DNA from: Desulfoferrobacter suflitae
GTDB taxonomy: Bacteria; Desulfobacterota; Syntrophobacteria; Syntrophobacterales; Syntrophobacteraceae
Assembly: GCF_022603395.1 (NCBI RefSeq)
Contig: NZ_JAIBKA010000001.1
Location: forward strand, 62,001 to 126,000
Length of the DNA stretch: 64,000 nt
Direction of reading: 5' to 3'
The notes under the pieces are model-generated. The model had not been told where the DNA came from. It worked only from the letters and a program-made list of their open reading frames with translations, and made no database searches. Made by a program: the position numbers and the translations under genes. Shown here one piece after another: positions 1-7,493 of the stretch (position 1 is the stretch's first letter; the number at the start of each line of letters is the position of its first letter).

Positions 1-295
1 AGTGATAGAGCGCGGTGAGCGTGTGGGTTTTTCCACCTCCGAACTGAGTGATGAGGGTCATCACTGGGGCGGTGTTGACGGTTTCTCCTGAGAGCCGGCG
101 AAGCACCATCCCGGCATGTTCCCGTAGAGCCCGGGTGAAGCAGGTTCGACTGAAGAACTTGTCCGGCTCCCGATAATCTTCAGGGGCCGCCCCGGAGATA
201 ACCTGCTCCAGGTGGATGGCGAACTCGTCCGGGTTGAACGATCGGCCCTCACGGACTTCTTTTCGCGGTGTCGCTACCTTGTACCAGGGTTCCAT
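1..295 (-). CDS. DUF499-type ATPase, N-terminal part (cut by window edge)
   Basis: The first 98 codons of a larger gene are present; the 3' part lies beyond the left edge. The start ATG (complement of 293-295) is preceded by GAGGAG nine bases upstream and lies 14 bases after the stop of the upstream gene, so it belongs to the same operon. The N-terminus reads MEPWYKVATPRKEVREGRSF, and a Walker A P-loop GGGKTHT sits near residues 86-92. This opening matches my memory of DUF499 AAA-type ATPases that travel with DUF1156 methylases. That gives the locus its third hallmark after the helicase and methylase. The ATPase is presumed to energise a defence complex on DNA. Only the P-loop is directly visible; the rest is family knowledge. 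Confidence 0.7.
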   Translation of the reverse strand, partial: MEPWYKVATPRKEVREGRSFNPDEFAIHLEQVISGAAPEDYREPDKFFSRTCFTRALREHAGMVLRRLSGETVNTAPVMTLITQFGGGKTHTLTALYH

Positions 296-309
296 CAGCC
301 GGTTCTCCT

Positions 310-1275
310 CTACGGTTTCTTCAATCGGTTGAACAAGTCGAGCGAGGACAGTTTCAACCGCATCAAGTTCGCGTAAGCGAGCGGCGCAAACTCATTATTG
401 CAGGAATACATGCGATAGCGAATCCCGTCGGTGACAACCACATCGCGCGGCACACCCAGGGATTCCACGTATCCTTTGGCCTGATCGAGCGCACTCTCCA
501 CGCCTGCGCCTAATCTTTTTGCCTCAACGACGAACGCGCAATTCTCCGGTGTGCGTGGGAGCGCCGCGAAGACCGCGACATCGATGTATCGCCACTTCAC
601 GGCGATTCGCTCGGGCGGCCACCCAAGCGCCCGCAGGAAGGGCACCACGAAGTGCGTGATGAGCTCGTCTTCAGTGGGGTGATCCCCGAATCCCTGCCTG
701 TCCCAATACATCCCAAACAAGTCCCGTGCCTGCGCCACAATGGACTCCAAAGCCCCCGGGGGATCCTCCAAGCTCGGCTCTTCGGGAGGAAGCTCAGGAA
801 GCGGCGCCTCTTGCCAATAGGTCGGTGGAGAGCTCAAGAAACGCCTGGCGAAGTCTATTACCTCGGCCTTCCAGGTCCTCGCGCACCGCGTTGGATTCGC
901 TCCAAAGACCTGGCTGTTGAAGGTGTATTCCTGCGGCAGTGGGCACCAGCGGATACGTCTTGCGTGCTGAAGGTCCCAGCCATTCACATCATCAAACTGG
1001 TTCAGATACAAATACTCGCTCGCCACTACTCCCAGGGCAACGATGCCGGCGATGCCGGTTCGGAGCAGGACCACATCGCCCACTTCCATTTCGTCTGCAA
1101 AACGACGAACGAAGCCGCCCTCGAACTCGTCATCCTCACGGCTAGGCTTCCATGGTCCGGCATCCCCCGGCCCGATGAGCCCAACTCCATATTTCAGGAA
1201 GACGTGGGCATAGGGCCTTGTCGATGGTCCACCGGCCAGTTGCCAAACGGAAGGGTTAGACTTCACTGTTTCCAC
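310..1275 (-). CDS. Putative PUA/EVE-like reader fused to HsdR_N-type PD-(D/E)XK nuclease
   Basis: This is a 321-residue protein starting at GTG (1275), nine bases after the methylase stop. Residues about 20-115 have the look of a PUA/EVE-like fold, with GDVVLLRTGIAGIVALGVVA at 66-85. Residues about 200-300 resemble the N-terminal nuclease domain of type I restriction R subunits: TEDELITHFVVPFLRALGW, then D232 and E251-A-K253 (FVVEAKRL), spaced as in PD-(D/E)XK nucleases. A proline-rich linker (157-175) joins the halves. Inference: a modified-base reader tethered to a nuclease, hence a possible modification-dependent cutter paired with the adjacent methylase. No helicase motifs are present. 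The domain calls are by eye and remain tentative. Confidence 0.6.
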   Translation of the reverse strand: METVKSNPSVWQLAGGPSTRPYAHVFLKYGVGLIGPGDAGPWKPSREDDEFEGGFVRRFADEMEVGDVVLLRTGIAGIVALGVVASEYLYLNQFDDVNGWDLQHARRIRWCPLPQEYTFNSQVFGANPTRCARTWKAEVIDFARRFLSSPPTYWQEAPLPELPPEEPSLEDPPGALESIVAQARDLFGMYWDRQGFGDHPTEDELITHFVVPFLRALGWPPERIAVKWRYIDVAVFAALPRTPENCAFVVEAKRLGAGVESALDQAKGYVESLGVPRDVVVTDGIRYRMYSCNNEFAPLAYANLMRLKLSSLDLFNRLKKP

Positions 1276-1284
1276 TTCGTCGAC

Positions 1285-4200
1285 CTATCGCGGTACCGCC
1301 AGAAGCATGGCATCCAGCAACCGCTTCTCCTCGGTGCCTGACGGATAAAGTGCGGAAAGTGCATTGGCCAAGCGAAGAAAATCGGAGCCGACATCCTGCT
1401 CGGCTTTTATGAGCGCCCGCAGTGCGTTCGCTTGTCCGCCAGCTTGAAGCAGCATCGCCGCATGCACCCGGTCCAGCGTGGTGCTCCCGGGATCCACCTC
1501 GGACTGCCTGCCGCCTGTCTCCGCCACTACCCCGCGTCCTCGTCCCCGGGACCGAATCTTGGGAGGCATGCTGTCAGAACGTGCAGGAAAGAGCCTCAAT
1601 TGAATGGGGCCGCTTGGCTGTTCGTGTATCCAATCAGGTTTGACCGCAGGACCGTCCTCACCAAAGAGTTGCTTCGCACGCTCGGATACGGCCATGAGGC
1701 GCACGACGCCTTTTTTCGTTTCGATAATACGACCTTCCCACTTGGGCAGATCTATACCTAAAGGCTGTGCGAATCGTCTCACCACGTCGAAGACCAAGCT
1801 ATAACCCTTGGCTTTACCCTTTGGTGAGATCTCTTCCTCTTCCTCGTCGCCTGGTTCGACTTGCGAATCCGCTTGTCGTTGACCGTTGGGACTGGAACCG
1901 TTCTGTCCATTTGTAGCTTGGAACGTCCAGAGGAAGAGGGCCGTCAAACGAGCATCCTCTTCCAGGACGCCGGTCATGCCGTTTCGCGTGGTGGCTTCTG
2001 CCGTGCCCAGAATTTGTTCTAAAGCTGTCCGGCCTACGACTTCCCAGACTTTTTCGAGGTATTCTGACAGTTTTACTTCCCACCCCTCAGCGGTCTCGAC
2101 CCTAGAGTAGCGGCTGAAAATCTCAAGCGCTGGGCCAATACAGGCGAAGACAAGATCTGCTCCACGAATTCCCTCACCCTGTAGCCGCTCCATCCAGTTG
2201 CCAACCCGTTTGGGAAGTTCGCGCAGAACCTCTCTCCAGTCGCCTGTCTGAGCATCGTCGGGGCGCGGGCGGCAGATGAGATGAACACTGGTGGCTAAAG
2301 CCGCCGATTCACGCGCCCTGATCCGAGTCCGACTCTCTGTCGCTATGGGCCAAGAGCCAGTAATGGTCCAACCAGCTCGAACCATCCCGGACAAGAGCGC
2401 TTCCCATCCTGCTGTGGTCTTGTGGGCAAAGACGACACACCCCACGCCATCGTCACCAAGCACGCGGCGCCCCTCTTTAAATGAATGGTACATCTTCTGT
2501 TCATACCACTCAGTCGGCTTCTTCGCGCGCCCGTCAAGATGTTCTTGCATGTCACGAACGGCCTCCCTGGATTTCGGCGTAAGCCGATTTGCTACATCGA
2601 AAGGATCCCTTAGAATCGCTTCAGTGGGCAGAGCACGCTTCATCCAAACATAGAAAAAATCAGAAAGATCCGCGTAGGGAACGGAATCGTAGTATGGTGG
2701 GTCAGTAAACCAAATGGATGCGGTGTCATCAGGCAGTGGTGAATCGGCCGCATCTGCGATCTGTACCTGACCAGACGACCCCACGTAAGTATGACCAGTC
2801 GCGAGTACATCGAGAATACCTTCCACTGCACCATCGAAGTGTTCAGAACGTCCCCCCCAAGGAACTGTCTCCGGGAATGTCCATGTTATCGGCAGCGTTT
2901 GCATTCCGAATGCTGGAGCGACCGAGGAATCCGGACGCAGGCGAGCATTCCCATTACAGGACCGCACGAATATACCCAGTGCGCAGGCCATTAAGTGGCG
3001 GCAAGGTTCGGGCATTTCCCTGCTGCGTATCTCGTTAGCCAAAGTAACAAGTGCCAACTTCTGGCGCGAATTAAAAAAATCCCCGAATGAGTGCACACCG
3101 TATTTTCGTGTGCGGAAACCACCTCCTACGCTTCCAGTACCGTCGCGCGGCGTTGGTTCATCCGGTACCGAGCTAAGACCATTCGCTGTAGTCTTCGCAG
3201 CCACTGCAGCAATGCGCCGTATCGCCTTCCACATGACTGCGTAGTCTTGCTGAGAAGCAAGCCGGTAGTAACGGCCTCGCTCTCCTTCTCGGAGAGTGAC
3301 GACCGCGAGTAGCATTGCCCCTCCAGTGCGCTCGCCTTGATCGTCGATAGCAACATCTGCTCCCCCGTGTTGAACTGATAGCTGCGCACGCACTCGGTCG
3401 GGAGGGAGTACGCTGGAGCACACTTGGCAGGTTGCTTTAGCCTGACTCACAGTCCCAGGTGGAACGTCTCGATCGTGCTTCGGCTCGAAGATCTCGAACT
3501 CAATGCACAGCGGGCTTCCTTCGCGACACACAATCCGGTGCCGGAGCGCTCGTTTCCTGTCCGCTTTCTTCGAGAGCCAGAATGAGCGCACGAGCGGGAT
3601 CTCCGCGCCGCAATTTGGAGACTCGCAGCGCACAGTACGTGCCCAGAGGTAAGCAATGGGAATCGCGCCATCCGGATCTTTGGGGTAGAATTCAGCTAGT
3701 TCCTCCTGTGCATGACGATTGATCTCTTCTGCGGCTCGTCGCAGTTTCCCAGGGAGTTCGGGCCCATAGCGCTGTATGTCCTCCAGTAGTACTTTGAGGA
3801 TTAGACATGCGACGGGGTTCAGGTCGCTCGCGAAGGCCTCGCAGCCGAGTCGCGATGCCTCCAGCGGGATCGAACCTCCCCCTGCAAACGGGTCCACCAC
3901 AAGCGGTGCTTCATCCGGGTGGACTGCCTTTATGAGGGCACGGGCTGCAGAAATGTAGCTGTTGTTCGCTGAGTTGTCCCAATTGGCAAGGTCCCCGATA
4001 AAGGTGAGGAGCATTTTGCGTACTCCTTCGTCAGATTTCATCTGTTGGTTTATTCGTGGGGTATTCCAGCCTGGCAGGCTAAGTAGAACTTCCCTCGCCT
4101 TGGCTCTGAATTCCACCGGGCAGCACAGGTCGCAGGGATCGGGTAAAAGTAGCGCCATGAGCATGGCGCGGCAGGCGGCCAGCGGCCTCCGCGCCCACCA

Positions 4201-4992
4201 AAGATGGAGCGTCGACGGATGGCCGTGACGGGCGGACTTCTCCTGAACAGAGTGTTTTGAAACCACTGCGATGGGGAAGTCGACTTCGGCCAGGCGCTTA
4301 CATTCCTTGGGGATCATATTGCCTCTCCAGAGGTCCTTTTCGGGTGCATTCTCGGATACGGACTCGATTGGTGTTACAGAACGTTCTGCTTCGGCCGTCG
4401 CGCTTTGCACGCCGCTTGCCGGATCTCGGATGGGCTCCCCGAGCAGAAGGAAGTTGGATATCCTTGCAGGCGCGGAAATTCTTATGCTGCTCTTGCCCGA
4501 CGCGCGGAGTTCCTCCCGCAATTCCATGAGCAATCGACCAAGTACGTTTTGACCGACCAACGTGCCATTCTCAGCTGGTTTCGCCCCCCAGAAGTCGTCC
4601 TTCCTGGACCTCTCGACTATGGGGCGGTCTCCGGTCTCCAGGAGCAGCTCCGAGAATTTCTCCCAGTTCTGACCAAGCTTCAGCCGGAGGCACCACCGCA
4701 TGATGGTGACACGCACCTGATCCCAATCCGGCCGTGAACTCTTACGATAGGTCCTGGTGCGCATCTTGGCTGTCATCGGGCTGCGTTCGTCGATTATTAG
4801 GCGCTGTACATCCTGCATGTGAGGATACCGGCATGCCTGGTAGAGCGCTTCGGCGGTGCGGATGTGAATACCATTCACAACCAGAGGAAAGCCGGGGGCC
4901 ATGTTGGACAGGCCGCCAAAGTGCTCGTTGGTCTTCTTGAAGACCACGCTCTCCGAAGCTAGATAGATCCTAAATTGGCTGCGGTCCGCCAT
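1285..4992 (-). CDS. NADAR-domain / DUF1156 adenine-specific DNA methylase fusion
   Basis: This is a 1,235-residue protein. Residues about 8-165 form a NADAR (YbiA-like) domain: FGGLSNM at 26-32, AEALYQACRYP at 48-58, DFWG at 134-137 and GQNVLGRLLMELR at 148-160. From about 225 it turns into a DUF1156 methylase, with the conserved STLHLWWARRPLAA at 261-274. SAM-binding motif I is VVDPFAGGGSIPLEA (366-380), followed by SDLNP, and the amino-methyltransferase motif is DPPYYD at 765-770. Two CxxC-type pairs (C456/C461, C523/C526) suggest a zinc finger. Residue numbers run from an alternative TTG one codon upstream. The ATG shares one base with the upstream stop, so translation is coupled. Known: NADAR domains act on ADP-ribosyl or N-glycosidic substrates. 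Inferred: DNA modification for self-marking, with NADAR reversing ADP-ribosylation or supplying an extra activity. Confidence 0.85.
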   Translation of the reverse strand: MADRSQFRIYLASESVVFKKTNEHFGGLSNMAPGFPLVVNGIHIRTAEALYQACRYPHMQDVQRLIIDERSPMTAKMRTRTYRKSSRPDWDQVRVTIMRWCLRLKLGQNWEKFSELLLETGDRPIVERSRKDDFWGAKPAENGTLVGQNVLGRLLMELREELRASGKSSIRISAPARISNFLLLGEPIRDPASGVQSATAEAERSVTPIESVSENAPEKDLWRGNMIPKECKRLAEVDFPIAVVSKHSVQEKSARHGHPSTLHLWWARRPLAACRAMLMALLLPDPCDLCCPVEFRAKAREVLLSLPGWNTPRINQQMKSDEGVRKMLLTFIGDLANWDNSANNSYISAARALIKAVHPDEAPLVVDPFAGGGSIPLEASRLGCEAFASDLNPVACLILKVLLEDIQRYGPELPGKLRRAAEEINRHAQEELAEFYPKDPDGAIPIAYLWARTVRCESPNCGAEIPLVRSFWLSKKADRKRALRHRIVCREGSPLCIEFEIFEPKHDRDVPPGTVSQAKATCQVCSSVLPPDRVRAQLSVQHGGADVAIDDQGERTGGAMLLAVVTLREGERGRYYRLASQQDYAVMWKAIRRIAAVAAKTTANGLSSVPDEPTPRDGTGSVGGGFRTRKYGVHSFGDFFNSRQKLALVTLANEIRSREMPEPCRHLMACALGIFVRSCNGNARLRPDSSVAPAFGMQTLPITWTFPETVPWGGRSEHFDGAVEGILDVLATGHTYVGSSGQVQIADAADSPLPDDTASIWFTDPPYYDSVPYADLSDFFYVWMKRALPTEAILRDPFDVANRLTPKSREAVRDMQEHLDGRAKKPTEWYEQKMYHSFKEGRRVLGDDGVGCVVFAHKTTAGWEALLSGMVRAGWTITGSWPIATESRTRIRARESAALATSVHLICRPRPDDAQTGDWREVLRELPKRVGNWMERLQGEGIRGADLVFACIGPALEIFSRYSRVETAEGWEVKLSEYLEKVWEVVGRTALEQILGTAEATTRNGMTGVLEEDARLTALFLWTFQATNGQNGSSPNGQRQADSQVEPGDEEEEEISPKGKAKGYSLVFDVVRRFAQPLGIDLPKWEGRIIETKKGVVRLMAVSERAKQLFGEDGPAVKPDWIHEQPSGPIQLRLFPARSDSMPPKIRSRGRGRGVVAETGGRQSEVDPGSTTLDRVHAAMLLQAGGQANALRALIKAEQDVGSDFLRLANALSALYPSGTEEKRLLDAMLLAVPR

Positions 4993-6041
4993 CAACCTTT
5001 TGCCTTCTTACCCTTTCCTTGAACGAACGATCCGAACAACCGCTTAATAAACGCATCGCTGTTGGTACTCCTTGGGAAGAGGGGATACCAGGGGTAATCT
5101 ACCCAGAACGCCAAAGGGCAGTTGTTCGGGCAATTTCGGAAGGTCACCAGCAGTGATCCAAAACCCAGTGTCTCCAACACCATGTTCCCAAGGGGGCGCT
5201 GATAGACGTTGAGGTTTGGGCACATGGAACGAATCTTCACACCCGCCTTTAGGAACTCCTGTTCCAGCAGATGGCGACCTTCCTCGCTCGAGAAGATTCG
5301 CTTTTCGCCGATATTCCCTGGTTTGCGCAAGACCGGTTGGTATTTCATACTCGAAACATAGGCCTGCACATCAGCATCCTCGGGAATGCAGGTAGGACGC
5401 AGAACGTCCGAGGTATAGATGTTGTATTTCCTGTCCTCGATCTCAAAGCGGCGCCACCATTCCACTTTGATGTTCTTTCGCACAGCCGCAATAGACTCCT
5501 CAATCTTGGTGCGTGCGTAGTACTGTCCGCCCCGGTGAAGAGCTATTGTTACGATCTTCAGCTCGGCGTCATCCGGCGCATCGGATTCTATCCAAGATAC
5601 CAGATCTGTCCTAACTCGATTACCCGTGAAGATCGCGTCGTCGAGATACAGGAACACAACCGGCTTCTCACCGCAATCGTCCGTTGTGATTCCGAACTCT
5701 TCCTCAAGAATGGCATCGAACATAGCCAGCATTTCTCGCTGGCTATTTCCGCCTCCCTGTATTCTTAGGAATTCAACATTCTCCCAAAATGAGCACGGAT
5801 CATCCCCAGCCAGTTTCTCACCGCGAACCACGGTTGTAAGAAAGTCCTTTACTTTCTCTTTTGAGAAATATGTCTTGTTCAAAACATGGTCGAGCTCCGC
5901 CAGAATAGGCTTCTGTACTTCTCGGTCAAACTGCTCAACCCATTTCTCTACGTGCTCCGGAGTCGGCTTTGGGACCTCACCTTCACGATAGTCGGCGATG
6001 GTCTCGGCGATGGATTCCAGTAACCTGCTGCGCGCACTCAT
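4992..6041 (-). CDS. Phosphoribosyltransferase-like (PRTase-CE type) protein
   Basis: This is a 349-residue protein. I chose the ATG at 6041 because GGGAGG lies seven bases upstream; an open frame continues further up but overlaps the preceding gene by over 100 bases. The key segment is FLYLDDAIFTGNRVRTDL at 130-147. It resembles the PRPP-binding loop of type I phosphoribosyltransferases (hydrophobic strand, two acidic residues, TG turn). The C-terminus ends in a basic tail, GKGKKAKG. Predicted PRTase-like proteins have been described as conflict or defence components (PRTase-CE), usually next to helicases and ATPases, as here. It could bind or cleave a nucleotide as an effector or signal enzyme. 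No substrate can be read from the sequence, and the gene is coupled to the methylase. Confidence 0.6.
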   Translation of the reverse strand: MSARSRLLESIAETIADYREGEVPKPTPEHVEKWVEQFDREVQKPILAELDHVLNKTYFSKEKVKDFLTTVVRGEKLAGDDPCSFWENVEFLRIQGGGNSQREMLAMFDAILEEEFGITTDDCGEKPVVFLYLDDAIFTGNRVRTDLVSWIESDAPDDAELKIVTIALHRGGQYYARTKIEESIAAVRKNIKVEWWRRFEIEDRKYNIYTSDVLRPTCIPEDADVQAYVSSMKYQPVLRKPGNIGEKRIFSSEEGRHLLEQEFLKAGVKIRSMCPNLNVYQRPLGNMVLETLGFGSLLVTFRNCPNNCPLAFWVDYPWYPLFPRSTNSDAFIKRLFGSFVQGKGKKAKG

Positions 6042-6102
6042 CTGATGTCCTCCCGAATTCATATGATCGGACGTGTCACCTCGAGCTGTCCTCCGTGGTT
6101 CT

Positions 6103-7491
6103 TCATTTGCGCTTTCCTCCACTGGCAGCCTTCTTTTTGGGGCGAGGAAGAAACGCCGGCTTTGCCGGTCCCAGAAGTGACAGTACTGGATCCTTTTGGA
6201 CTCTCTTCGAATCACCCCTCACCAAGAGCATGCAGTTTCGTTTGCTGCGAGTTATCGCGTTATAGAGGAGCCGGCGCTTCTGTTCGGAGTCGGATGTGAC
6301 TCTATACGGCCAAATGATGATCACGTTATCGAACTCACGGTTCTTCGCCCCATGAACGGTGGTTACGACGCGTTTCTGGCTATGTCCACAGTAGGCACGT
6401 CGTTCATGTACCACTGAATCGATGTGTCGTGCAACCATGCAGTGGGAGATATCCTGGAGGCCCCGAAGCCTAGCGAATCTCTGGGTCCGAGCGACAATCT
6501 GGCTTGCCGCCGGAGTCAGCTCTTCAATGGGTGCAGTCCATCCCGTTGAACCGGGGGCTTCGCACCCCACGCCGAGGCAGTGATGAAGACGCTTCCGCTC
6601 TTCACGAGCCCCCACTTCGTGGAACCAGGAGATTCTCTTGAGGTTCCTTTTCTCCAGCTGGCAGTCAAGGGAAGCAAGAACTTCGTTGATAAAGCCATCG
6701 TGACTCGGCGTGATGATGGCCGTGGAACCGTGCCAGCTGCGCGCGTTGAAGACCAGCACATCGATGATCTTGTACGCCGCCGGGCCATAGTCTGGGCAGC
6801 AAATCACCGGGATCGTTTCTCCTTCCGCGGCAATGTTACTGCGGAGGCATTCAGCAGCTGCAAGTATCTTTTGGACAGCTGTCCTACGGCATCTCGTCAG
6901 CTCCTTGCATCGGCAGCCAGAGCCTTCCTCCATGCCCCGCAGCCACTCAACGGCGGGGCATCCAGGGACATTGCTATCAAGAAGCTGGAATTCATCGGCG
7001 GCCACAATCAGGGTCGAGCAGCTCGACAGCGCCTTGACAAACTCCAGGAGTCGGCCATGGCAGTCTTGGAGCTCGTCGATCATCACAATCGGATATGACT
7101 CCCGGATAACCGCCTTGACGGTCCTGCTGCGCAACAGCTCGGTGCTCTTGATCAGGATTTCCTCGAATGAGGCGTCGGTGCCAAAGACCGTCTCCTGGAA
7201 TACCGCATCACCTGCGGGTTGAATCGGCCTTGTGTAGCCGAATGATCGGCGCCACCGGTTCAGGATGGACAGAGCAAATCCGTCGATGGTGGTTATTGAG
7301 CAGGGAATTGACGGGCAATGTTCCGACAGGTTCGTCTGAAGTCGGCGTCTGGAACCGTGCATCCGAGTGATGGCAAGCACTCGCTGGTGATCGGCCGTGA
7401 GGATGCGGGGAGCCAGATCGCCAACCTGTTTCATGAGCCATCTCGTCTTTCCCGTTCCGGCTTGACCAACGACAGCCAGGATATCTTCCAC
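6103..7491 (-). CDS. UvrD/GajB-like superfamily 1 DNA helicase
   Basis: This is a 462-residue protein starting at GTG, two bases after the stop of the OLD-like gene. SF1 motifs are in order: Walker A GQAGTGKT (9-16), Walker B VMIDELQD (136-143), motif III AADEFQLLD (164-172), HGAKNREFDNVII (about 380-392) and YNAITRSK (410-417). The tail is lysine/proline rich. It is shorter than housekeeping UvrD/Rep/PcrA (about 650-750 residues) and close to Gabija GajB (about 500). Position right after a TOPRIM-bearing OLD-type ATPase is the GajA-GajB order. Expected role: ATP-dependent helicase or sensor of DNA ends in an anti-phage module. The SF1 assignment is firm; the Gabija relationship is inferred from size and neighbour. 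Confidence 0.8.
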   Translation of the reverse strand: MEDILAVVGQAGTGKTRWLMKQVGDLAPRILTADHQRVLAITRMHGSRRRLQTNLSEHCPSIPCSITTIDGFALSILNRWRRSFGYTRPIQPAGDAVFQETVFGTDASFEEILIKSTELLRSRTVKAVIRESYPIVMIDELQDCHGRLLEFVKALSSCSTLIVAADEFQLLDSNVPGCPAVEWLRGMEEGSGCRCKELTRCRRTAVQKILAAAECLRSNIAAEGETIPVICCPDYGPAAYKIIDVLVFNARSWHGSTAIITPSHDGFINEVLASLDCQLEKRNLKRISWFHEVGAREERKRLHHCLGVGCEAPGSTGWTAPIEELTPAASQIVARTQRFARLRGLQDISHCMVARHIDSVVHERRAYCGHSQKRVVTTVHGAKNREFDNVIIIWPYRVTSDSEQKRRLLYNAITRSKRNCMLLVRGDSKRVQKDPVLSLLGPAKPAFLPRPKKKAASGGKRK

Positions 7492-7493
7492 GG

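Noticed and set aside
652-1341. A 229-codon plus-strand frame opposite the PUA/nuclease gene
   Set aside because: It is the antisense shadow of a gene with clear domains, has no ribosome-binding site and an arginine/proline-rich shadow composition.
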